Source of the DNA: Ilumatobacteraceae bacterium
GTDB taxonomy: Bacteria; Actinomycetota; Acidimicrobiia; Acidimicrobiales; Ilumatobacteraceae
DNA: 27,856 nucleotides
Assembly: GCA_023263465.1 (NCBI GenBank)
Contig: JALQWV010000015.1
Location: 1 to 27,856 of the forward strand
Direction of reading: 5' to 3'
Below, one piece after another: positions 8,247 through 13,916 of the stretch. Under the pieces are notes generated by a model, which did not search any database, was not told where the DNA came from, and was given only the letters and a program-made list of their open reading frames with translations. Every line of letters begins with the position of its first letter. Within the stretch, counting starts at the first letter, position 1. The translations under genes and the position numbers were made by a program.

Positions 8247-9380
8247 CTAACGACGCAATTGATTTACAGCAGACACAATGGCCGAAACCGCGTGGTCTAT
8301 TTCGGCATCGGTGGTGGTGTGGCCAAGGCTTAAACGCAATGCCCCATTGCTCCACGACCGATCAATTCCCATTGCCTCCAACACGTGCGAAGGCTCCATG
8401 GCTCCACTGGCGCAAGCAGATGCTGCAGATGCATACACGTCTGCCTGATCCAGCAGAAAGAGCAAGGCTTCGTTTTCTACACCAGAAAAACACAAGTGCG
8501 CAACACCAGGAACACGATGCTCTCGCGGAACCGTTTCCAATACACCATCAACTTGAGCACGAATTTCGTCAACTAAACGATCACGAAGTTTTATGACACG
8601 CTCGGTTTCTTCTGCACGCGTCTTATCGGTTACCTCAAGCGCCTTAGCAGTGGCAATAATTCCAGAAACATTGTGCGTGCCACTTCGGCGATCTCGCTCT
8701 TGTCCGCCGCCGAAAATGAGTGGTTCAAGATTCTTGCCAGTCTTGATCACCATCACACCAACACCCTTTGGTCCACCAAATTTGTGCGCTGAAAGCGATA
8801 GCGCATCAACCAACGGCGTGATCTCCCGTAAATCCACCCAACATGCTGCTTGCACGGCATCGGTATGCAATATTGCATTCGGTGCGTACTTGCGAACAAT
8901 GCGCGCAACATCACGCATTGGCGTGATTGATCCAACTTCGTTGTTCACCGCCATGACCGAAACAACACTGATTGGTTGTTCTTCGGTTGCTTCTTCAAGT
9001 ACTCGTTGCAGATCCTCAAGGTCTACTGTTCCCACACTGTTCACCCGAACAACTACACCATGCACATGTTCAACACAGTGCAGCACCGCATGATGCTCAG
9101 ATGCTGGGCACACGGCTACCCCACCAAGACGACGCACGGCGCCAAGAATTGCGTGGTTGTCGCCTTCGGTTCCGCCGCTGGTGAACACCACCTCACCGGG
9201 TTTACAACCCAGCGTTGTAGCGACAAGATCGCGAGCCTCGTCCAAAGCCTTGCGTGCTTCGCGGGCAAAGCGATGCGAGCCAGATGGGTTGGCATACATG
9301 TGGTCGAGATACGGGGTCATTGCCTCTATCGCTTCAGCACGCATTGGCGTACTTGCAGCGTGGTCGAGATACGTACCCAT
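8247..9380 (-). CDS. Cysteine desulfurase (NifS/IscS family)
   Basis: 377 residues, with YLDHAASTP at the N-terminus, the FTSGGTEGDNHAI cofactor segment, LSAHKFGGPKG with PLP-binding Lys200, and the mobile-loop SACASG with catalytic Cys323 (GSACTSG in many homologues). It converts cysteine to alanine and leaves a persulfide on Cys323 for acceptors. With mnmA immediately downstream, tRNA thiolation is the most likely use; general Fe-S supply is also possible, since no suf/isc scaffold gene adjoins it. GAAGG lies only 1 nt from the ATG, too close for ribosome binding, whereas TAGTCT 6 nt upstream suggests a leaderless transcript. It leads the four-gene unit desulfurase-mnmA-M14 peptidase-TauE. 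Confidence 0.94.
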   Translation of the reverse strand: MGTYLDHAASTPMRAEAIEAMTPYLDHMYANPSGSHRFAREARKALDEARDLVATTLGCKPGEVVFTSGGTEGDNHAILGAVRRLGGVAVCPASEHHAVLHCVEHVHGVVVRVNSVGTVDLEDLQRVLEEATEEQPISVVSVMAVNNEVGSITPMRDVARIVRKYAPNAILHTDAVQAACWVDLREITPLVDALSLSAHKFGGPKGVGVMVIKTGKNLEPLIFGGGQERDRRSGTHNVSGIIATAKALEVTDKTRAEETERVIKLRDRLVDEIRAQVDGVLETVPREHRVPGVAHLCFSGVENEALLFLLDQADVYASAASACASGAMEPSHVLEAMGIDRSWSNGALRLSLGHTTTDAEIDHAVSAIVSAVNQLRR

Positions 9381-9386
9381 GCCTTC

Positions 9387-9392
9387 AGACTA
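9387..9392 (-). promoter_or_regulatory. Putative -10 element of the cysteine desulfurase operon (leaderless)
   Basis: TAGTCT on the reverse strand, 6 nt before the ATG at 9380. It matches the TANNNT-N6 arrangement at several other unit-leading genes in the window. Confidence 0.5.
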
Positions 9393-9460
9393 CGCCATCA
9401 CTTTTGTAACGAAATTGCAGATGAGTTGGGACCTGTGAATTTGACCCCGTAAACACAGAA

Positions 9461-9480
9461 GCCCGCTCCGAAGAGCGGGC
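9461..9480. other. Perfect GC-rich hairpin with tetraloop, upstream of the NYN gene
   Basis: GCCCGCTC pairs perfectly with GAGCGGGC around CGAA on the plus strand; read on the minus strand the loop is the very stable UUCG. There is no run of T on the plus side and only TTCTGTGTTT on the minus side, so it is a poor intrinsic terminator. It lies between divergent genes, where no upstream transcript needs terminating. It may be part of a structured 5' leader of the NYN gene. Confidence 0.6.
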
Positions 9481-9485
9481 CCCGG

Positions 9486-9509
9486 ACCCTTCCGTCGAAG
9501 CAGAAGGGT
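9486..9509. other. Second hairpin in the NYN-gene upstream region
   Basis: ACCCTTC (9486-9492) pairs with GAAGGGT (9503-9509) around a 10-nt loop. It starts 5 nt after the first hairpin and ends 3 nt before the left copy of the 11-bp direct repeat. Together with the first hairpin it makes a tandem stem-loop block of about 50 nt with unknown function. Confidence 0.5.
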
Positions 9510-9512
9510 GGG

Positions 9513-9523
9513 TAGCGCAAATG
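9513..9523. repeat. Left copy of 11-bp direct repeat bracketing the NYN gene
   Basis: TAGCGCAAATG, identical to 10289-10299. The match stops at exactly 11 bp on both sides. It could be a target-site duplication or attachment site of a small insertion. Confidence 0.6.
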
Positions 9524-9569
9524 TTATCCGAAAGGTGTTCGCAAGTTCCACATCATTTTGAATTAAGCG

Positions 9570-9574
9570 AGGAG
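9570..9574 (+). promoter_or_regulatory. Strong Shine-Dalgarno of the NYN gene
   Basis: AGGAG 6 nt before GTG 9581. It decides the start codon, and it is notable because most unit-leading genes around it have no usable Shine-Dalgarno. Confidence 0.8.
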
Positions 9575-9580
9575 CTGGAA

Positions 9581-10291
9581 GTGGCAACAGGCATTTATAT
9601 AGACGGACTAAACCTCTACTACGGCGCGCTCCGTAATACCCCATACCGATGGCTGGACCTCGAACATTTTTGTCATCTGCTTCTACCCCAAGATCAAATC
9701 GGCACAATTAGATACTTCACAGCTCCTATCTACTTACGCCACGATACGAACTCACGATCTCGCCAATCCGTTTACCTTCGAGCAATTCGAACTACTCCGT
9801 TAGTTCAAGTCCATCTTGGACATTTCATATCCGCGGAAAAATGGAGAGCAATAGTGGAAAGCAATTCAAAACCTTCTGAGTCTTTTCAACCAAGATTTAG
9901 ACCTGAATGGCTATTTCGATTTATCTGGGCAGACGCGCGTTCACGAAGACAAGGTGATGCAAATTTGGCAAATGTTGTCATTGAACAAGAGAAAGGCACC
10001 GATGTGAATCTTGCTGCCCACCTAATTAACGATTGCGCCAGAAATCTCATTGACCGCGCATTGGTCATTTCCAACGACAGCGATTTGTCAGGTGCAATAC
10101 ACATCGCTCGAACATTTGTGGACGATATTGGCATTCTCAACCCCCACACACAGAGGACTAGCAGTCACCTGAAAAAATCTGCAAAATTTGAAATTCACCT
10201 TCGCAAAAACACACTCAGTCGTTCCCAATTTCCACAAACTCTTACAGAATCAAATGGGAAGCAAATAAGTAGGCCTCGGGTTTGGAAATAG
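9581..10291 (+). CDS. NYN-domain (PIN-like) putative ribonuclease, probably horizontally acquired
   Basis: 236 residues. The NYN/LabA-like fold is shown by YIDGLNLYYG (Asp8), KGTDVNLAAHLIND (Asp141) and ISNDSDLSGAI (Asp166, Asp168), the acidic residues that bind metal in this PIN-like nuclease superfamily. Stand-alone NYN proteins are thought to cleave or process RNA; the target here is unknown. GTG 9581 is fixed by AGGAG 6 nt upstream, and the in-frame ATG at 9521 lies inside the direct repeat. Codon use differs sharply from the neighbour: I count 6 AGA, 2 AGG and 5 ATA codons here, against 0, 1 and 0 in the similar-sized methyltransferase downstream. The stop codon is the first triplet of the right direct repeat. 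A single-gene insertion is the best reading. Confidence 0.85.
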   Translation: MATGIYIDGLNLYYGALRNTPYRWLDLEHFCHLLLPQDQIGTIRYFTAPIYLRHDTNSRSRQSVYLRAIRTTPLVQVHLGHFISAEKWRAIVESNSKPSESFQPRFRPEWLFRFIWADARSRRQGDANLANVVIEQEKGTDVNLAAHLINDCARNLIDRALVISNDSDLSGAIHIARTFVDDIGILNPHTQRTSSHLKKSAKFEIHLRKNTLSRSQFPQTLTESNGKQISRPRVWK

Positions 10292-10299
10292 CGCAAATG
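10289..10299. repeat. Right copy of 11-bp direct repeat bracketing the NYN gene
   Basis: TAGCGCAAATG, identical to 9513-9523 and 776 bp away. The NYN stop codon TAG forms its first three bases. Confidence 0.6.
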
Positions 10300-10316
10300 A
10301 ATGGTCAGATACAGGT

Positions 10317-11072
10317 GTGGAATATTCCGATAACCCGTATGGCGACAACTTTGCCGACATTTATGACGAGTGGTATCGGGATTTGGACAACATTGACGAA
10401 GTAGTTGCTCTCGTCCTGTCACTTGCCGATAACGGAAACGTCTATGAGTTGGGAATTGGAACCGGCAGGCTCGCACTCCCCATTGCGGAAGCGGGAGAAA
10501 GTAGCGGAGTTCAGGTGAGTGGAATTGACTCATCGCAAGCCATGCTCAATCAACTTGCCGCCAAACCACACGCTGAATTGATTGACGCACAGCTCGGGCA
10601 CATGGTTCGGGACATGGCTCCCGGACCCTTCAGCGTTGTCCTTCTCGCCTACAACACATTGTTCAATTTGCTTAGCGCACACGAACAGCAAGAGTGCCTC
10701 ACTCGTTGCGCCAAGTCGCTAGTTATTGGTGGCCACATCATTGTTGACTGTTTTGTACCGAGCGCCGACATGCCTGAGCACAGTGGACCAACACCCCACC
10801 GCAGTTCATCGCGTGGTTACATCACTAGCGAGGTGCATGTAAACAAGACTGAACAACTCATTCATGGTGTCTTTATTGAAGTTGTTGGCGAAAAGGCAGT
10901 GCGGCGTGAATGGAAAGTCCGCTTCGCTTTTCCGCACGAGATTGATGAAATGGCCTCTCGTGCTGGACTTCAACTTGAACAACGCTGGGAAACCTACGCA
11001 AAGGACCCGTTCAATGAACATTCACGCCGACAAATCTCCGTGTACGGCAAAGCGACTTCGCAAATCTCGTAG
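10317..11072 (+). CDS. Class I SAM-dependent methyltransferase
   Basis: 251 residues. SAM-binding motif I is VYELGIGTGRLALP (around residues 42-55), followed by the acidic GIDSSQAML (motif II) and LLAYNTLFNL (motif IV/post-II region), giving a Rossmann methyltransferase of the Methyltransf_25 type. The N-terminus NPYGDNFADIYDEWY is typical of the group. The substrate cannot be predicted. GTG 10317 was chosen as the only start before the conserved N-terminus; GTG 10315 is out of frame, and the ATGs at 10297 and 10301 are too. The upstream hexamer TCAGAT at N6 is a poor TANNNT match, so its promoter is unclear. It lies 25 nt after the NYN gene and 12 nt before the SRPBCC gene. Confidence 0.88.
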   Translation: MEYSDNPYGDNFADIYDEWYRDLDNIDEVVALVLSLADNGNVYELGIGTGRLALPIAEAGESSGVQVSGIDSSQAMLNQLAAKPHAELIDAQLGHMVRDMAPGPFSVVLLAYNTLFNLLSAHEQQECLTRCAKSLVIGGHIIVDCFVPSADMPEHSGPTPHRSSSRGYITSEVHVNKTEQLIHGVFIEVVGEKAVRREWKVRFAFPHEIDEMASRAGLQLEQRWETYAKDPFNEHSRRQISVYGKATSQIS

Positions 11073-11078
11073 TACGGT
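11073..11078 (+). promoter_or_regulatory. Putative -10 element of the SRPBCC gene (leaderless)
   Basis: TACGGT followed by 6 nt and ATG 11085. It partly overlaps the end of the methyltransferase gene region, so the SRPBCC gene may have its own start of transcription. Confidence 0.45.
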
Positions 11079-11084
11079 TCGCAT

Positions 11085-11528
11085 ATGGCCCATATTGAAG
11101 TAAGCATCCAACTCAACGCAACACCCGAGCATGTGTGGAGCATTGTTGAACCGGTGGAAAACCACGTGGACTGGATGGCTGATGCTGTTGCCATTCGCTT
11201 TGTCAATGAGCAACGTCGTGGAGTTGGAACTGAGTTTTTTTGTGACACCAAAGTTGGGCCCATCAAACTGGTTGACAAAATGGAAATCACCGAATGGATT
11301 CCACAGCAGGTAATGGGAGTTCGCCATGTTGGCGTCGTCACAGGAACTGGGAAGTTCACGCTTACCCCACACCTCGGCGGAACCACCTTTACCTGGGCGG
11401 AGGAACTGAATTTTCCATGGTGGCTTGGCGGAAAACTTGGCGAATTGGTTGGTGCGAAATTAGTGATGGGAATGATTTGGAAGCGCAACTTGCGCGAACT
11501 GAAAAAGATTGTTGAAGCAAACGCGTAG
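11085..11528 (+). CDS. SRPBCC-family (START/Bet v 1-like) lipid- or ligand-binding protein
   Basis: 147 residues. The N-terminus IEVSIQLNATPEHVWSIVEPVENHVDWM is the usual beta1-alpha1 start of polyketide-cyclase/SRPBCC proteins, and the mid-region and C-terminal helix KRNLRELKKIVEA complete the helix-grip fold. Members bind hydrophobic ligands or act as cyclases or dehydrases; the ligand is not predictable. There is no signal peptide or membrane segment. The stop codon directly abuts the stop codon of convergent azlD, with no bases between. Confidence 0.85.
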   Translation: MAHIEVSIQLNATPEHVWSIVEPVENHVDWMADAVAIRFVNEQRRGVGTEFFCDTKVGPIKLVDKMEITEWIPQQVMGVRHVGVVTGTGKFTLTPHLGGTTFTWAEELNFPWWLGGKLGELVGAKLVMGMIWKRNLRELKKIVEANA

Positions 11529-11834
11529 TTAGATTGCGCGTAATAACGCCGTTACCGCAGCAGCAAGCACGACAACAACAATAAGTGGCAGTTTTCGCCA
11601 TGCTGCAACTACCGCAACCAGCAAACCAATCGCACGCTCGTCAATCACAACTGATTGAGCATCGGTGAATGTGCCATTGAGCACCATGGCCCCCAATAAA
11701 GCAGCGGGAATCAACATGAGGCATCGCGATAACACGTCAGGCAGTGTGCGCGAACCCACCACAACAAATCCGAGCATCTTGAATGCGTAGGCACCTACTG
11801 ACAACCAGATGACGAGCGTCCAGGACATATTCAT
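11529..11834 (-). CDS. azlD: Branched-chain amino-acid exporter small subunit AzlD
   Basis: 101 residues, nearly all hydrophobic with about three to four membrane segments (LVIWLSVGAYAFKMLGFVVV at the start). Size and composition match the AzlD/YgaH family, which pairs with AzlC. The start overlaps the azlC stop in ATGA (11831-11834), a classic arrangement for this pair, so translation is coupled. The pair exports branched-chain amino acids or analogues such as 4-azaleucine in Bacillus. Confidence 0.88.
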   Translation of the reverse strand: MNMSWTLVIWLSVGAYAFKMLGFVVVGSRTLPDVLSRCLMLIPAALLGAMVLNGTFTDAQSVVIDERAIGLLVAVVAAWRKLPLIVVVVLAAAVTALLRAI

Positions 11835-12514
11835 GCAGTCACCCGATCTCGCTGTGGCTTAACTCCAACGAAAATTGCTAAACCCGAAGCCAATATCGGG
11901 AGCCCGACCGGCAGAAACGGCGCAAGAACAACACTGAGCAACCCACCTGCCGCTGCTGCAATGCGTCCATTTTTGGTTCGTAGATGCGGCACCAACATGG
12001 TGATGTATGCAGCCGTAAACCCGACATCTAGACCGTAGGTATGAGGGTCTATTGAACCTCCAAGTACCGCGCCAATTAGCGTTCCCAAGTTCCACAACGA
12101 GAACAGCGCAATCGCTGTTGTCCAAAATGCAATCTTTTGTAATCGCGGATTGGTTTGCGCCGTCATCATTGCAGTTGTTTCGTCGATCACAAAGTGCGCT
12201 GCAAGTAAACGCTTGCCCAACGACTCTCCAAAATACGGTGACAGTGCCAGTCCATAGACGCCATTGCGAGCCGCCAACAACAGTCCGCTTCCTAAGGCAG
12301 CCGACACGGTTCCACCTGTAGAAATAATCGACATTGCCGACATTTGCGACGCTCCGGTAAAAGCAAAGAAACTCAATGCACATGTTTGCCAGACGCTTGC
12401 TCCAGCCCCCACGGCAAGCACACCAAAAGCAAGAGCGAATACGCCAACTGCACCACTCAGCGCAAGTGCAGAAGTAATTACCGGGCGAACGTCTGGTTCA
12501 ATGCGCAACTTCAT
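11831..12514 (-). CDS. azlC: Branched-chain amino-acid exporter large subunit AzlC
   Basis: 227 residues. The family signature is visible: GVFALAFGVLAVGAG, then CALSFFAFTGASQMSAM and GLLLAARNGVYGLALSP. AzlC forms the main channel of the LIV-E type amino-acid exporter with AzlD. The ATG at 12514 lies 6 nt after the meaB stop, so azlCD probably sits in the same transcript as the NifU-like and MeaB genes. No separate promoter was recognised in that gap. Confidence 0.92.
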   Translation of the reverse strand: MKLRIEPDVRPVITSALALSGAVGVFALAFGVLAVGAGASVWQTCALSFFAFTGASQMSAMSIISTGGTVSAALGSGLLLAARNGVYGLALSPYFGESLGKRLLAAHFVIDETTAMMTAQTNPRLQKIAFWTTAIALFSLWNLGTLIGAVLGGSIDPHTYGLDVGFTAAYITMLVPHLRTKNGRIAAAAGGLLSVVLAPFLPVGLPILASGLAIFVGVKPQRDRVTA

Positions 12515-12520
12515 CTGTGC

Positions 12521-13483
12521 TTACGCGCCAATGCCTCTCAGCATCTCGTCAGCAGCAGCCCATGGGTCAATCGTGTGATTCAGGACTTGTTGTTCAAGCC
12601 CATCCCATTTTTCACCTGTGCACATATCGCGAGCGCGTAGTTCAAGGCGACGCTCAACAATTGCGCGCAATTCTTCGCGCAATCGAAACGACCTGCGTTG
12701 TGCAAGCTTGCCACTAGACATGATGAATTCACGATGTGCCAAAACGGTGTTCCACAATTCTGAAACACCTTCACCCGATACAGCCGAGGTTTGCACAATT
12801 GGTGGACGCCAATCATCGTGACCAATGTCAGACAGGTCGAGCATCTGCTCTAAGTCGCGCCGGGTTTCATCCGCGCCTTTACGGTCTGCTTTGTTAATCA
12901 CGAAAATATCGGCAATTTCCATGAGGCCGGCTTTGTTTGCCTGTACCGAGTCGCCCCAACCCGGGTTCACTACAACAACTGTCGTGTCGGCTTTTCCTGC
13001 AATTTCAACTTCCACCTGGCCAACGCCAACAGTCTCGACCAATATCCATGGACACCCAACAGCGTCCAGCAAATGAATTGCCTCGCTCGTTGCTAGCGAC
13101 AATCCACCCAAGTGACCACGCGTTGCCATGCTGCGAATAAATACTCCGGTATCGGTTGCGTGGTCCTGCATGCGAACGCGATCACCAAGAATTGCACCAC
13201 CGGTAAATGGCGACGAAGGATCAATTGCGAGCACAGCAACTGTTGTTTCGCTCGCTCGCAGATGACCAATGGTCGCACTCGTGAGCGTGCTTTTTCCGGC
13301 CCCTGGAGCACCAGTAATTCCTACGGTATACCCACTTCCACTTTTCGGATATGTGAGACGTGCAATAGTTCTCGCTTCATCTCCGCCACGTTCAATAAGC
13401 GACAACAAGCGAGCTAGCGCACCACGATCTCCTGCAACAGCCAATGTAAACAGCTGCGTTGGGTCAGCAATGCGTTGTGTCAC
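12521..13483 (-). CDS. meaB: MeaB-type G3E GTPase (ArgK/methylmalonyl-CoA mutase chaperone)
   Basis: 320 residues. P-loop GAPGAGKS (58-65), then VAVLAIDPSSPFTGGAILGDRVRM, ETVGVGQVEVEIA (switch region) and the nucleotide motif NKAD. All are typical of MeaB, which guards and reactivates adenosylcobalamin-dependent methylmalonyl-CoA mutase using GTP. The mutase itself is not in the window, so a related acyl-CoA mutase is also possible. The start is GTG 13483, three bases after the stop of the NifU-like gene. The order NifU-like, meaB, azlC, azlD suggests a single unit. Confidence 0.93.
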   Translation of the reverse strand: MTQRIADPTQLFTLAVAGDRGALARLLSLIERGGDEARTIARLTYPKSGSGYTVGITGAPGAGKSTLTSATIGHLRASETTVAVLAIDPSSPFTGGAILGDRVRMQDHATDTGVFIRSMATRGHLGGLSLATSEAIHLLDAVGCPWILVETVGVGQVEVEIAGKADTTVVVVNPGWGDSVQANKAGLMEIADIFVINKADRKGADETRRDLEQMLDLSDIGHDDWRPPIVQTSAVSGEGVSELWNTVLAHREFIMSSGKLAQRRSFRLREELRAIVERRLELRARDMCTGEKWDGLEQQVLNHTIDPWAAADEMLRGIGA

Positions 13484-13486
13484 GCC

Positions 13487-13717
13487 TTAAACCGCCACAA
13501 CCTCGGTTACACCATCAACACGATCACGCATAATGCGCTCAATTCCTGCTTTCAATGTTTGATCAGATGCAGGGCATGTTCCACATGCGCCAACAAGAGT
13601 TACCTTCACGATCCCTGTGGCCTCGTCAACTTCTTTCAAAACAATGTCGCCACCATCGGCCTGCAGGGCTGGGCGGATCACTTCAATGGTTTCCTCAACC
13701 TGTTGCTGCATGCTCAC
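13487..13717 (-). CDS. NifU C-terminal-domain (NFU) iron-sulfur carrier
   Basis: About 76 residues consisting only of the Nfu domain: VIRPALQADGGDIVL and the Fe-S binding CxxC in GACGTCPAS. Such proteins carry or assemble Fe4S4 clusters for delivery to apo-proteins. Several starts are in frame (TTG 13729, GTG 13717, ATG 13711). GTG 13717 was chosen because GGAG lies 6 nt upstream. A TATCGT -10 candidate at 13747-13752 would give a short leader containing that Shine-Dalgarno, so this gene, unlike its divergent partner, is leadered. Confidence 0.9.
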   Translation of the reverse strand: MSMQQQVEETIEVIRPALQADGGDIVLKEVDEATGIVKVTLVGACGTCPASDQTLKAGIERIMRDRVDGVTEVVAV

Positions 13718-13745
13718 GAAATACTCCAATTCATCTTTAGTCCTC

Positions 13746-13752
13746 TACGATA
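13746..13752. promoter_or_regulatory. Superimposed divergent -10 elements
   Basis: TACGATA reads TACGAT on the plus strand (13746-13751, 6 nt before GTG 13758) and TATCGT on the minus strand (13747-13752, upstream of the NifU-like gene). Both fit TANNNT, giving a likely bidirectional promoter with overlapping boxes. Confidence 0.5.
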
Positions 13753-13757
13753 CGGGG

Positions 13758-13916
13758 GTGCTTGCTCACCAAGGTGGTTGGGATGAAATCCTGCTCGTTG
13801 CAGGACCAATTCTCGTTATTGTGCTCGTGCTGTGGAGGGCAACTCGGCGCGCTGAACGCATTGCGGCTGCGCGCCTTGCCGAATCGGGCAAATCCTCAGT
13901 TACGAACGGCGAGTAA
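13758..13916 (+). CDS. Small single-pass membrane protein (52 residues), unknown function
   Basis: The sequence begins MLAHQGGWDEILL, followed by a strong hydrophobic helix (LLVAGPILVIVLVLW, about residues 12-26) and a basic-amphipathic tail (RATRRAERIAAARLAE). I recognise no named family, though short HQGGWDEI membrane proteins seem familiar from actinobacteria. The frame is open further upstream, but that part would be antisense to the NifU-like gene. GTG 13758 is supported by TACGAT exactly 6 nt before it, as at other leaderless starts. The last 17 nt overlap the 3' end of convergent murA. The positive-inside rule suggests a cytoplasmic C-terminal tail. Confidence 0.65.
   Translation: MLAHQGGWDEILLVAGPILVIVLVLWRATRRAERIAAARLAESGKSSVTNGE

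Noticed and set aside
9298..9374. Near-identical 14-bp repeats GTGGTCGAGATACG about 60 bp apart
   Set aside because: Both encode the peptide YLDH within the desulfurase N-terminus (residues 4-7 and 24-27), so shared codons explain them.
9461..9480. Hairpin as a classic intrinsic terminator
   Set aside because: No T run follows on the plus strand and only a broken one on the minus strand; neighbouring genes are divergent, so there is no transcript to end there.
9455..9530. tRNA, SRP RNA or integron attC site next to the NYN gene
   Set aside because: No tRNA T-loop GTTCRA pattern or cloverleaf, no SRP GGAAG/AGCAG loop pattern, and no GTTRRRY core site was found.
10319..10328. Palindrome GGAATATTCC at the methyltransferase start
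   Set aside because: It lies within the first codons and is a single short palindrome; without a second copy it cannot be called an operator.
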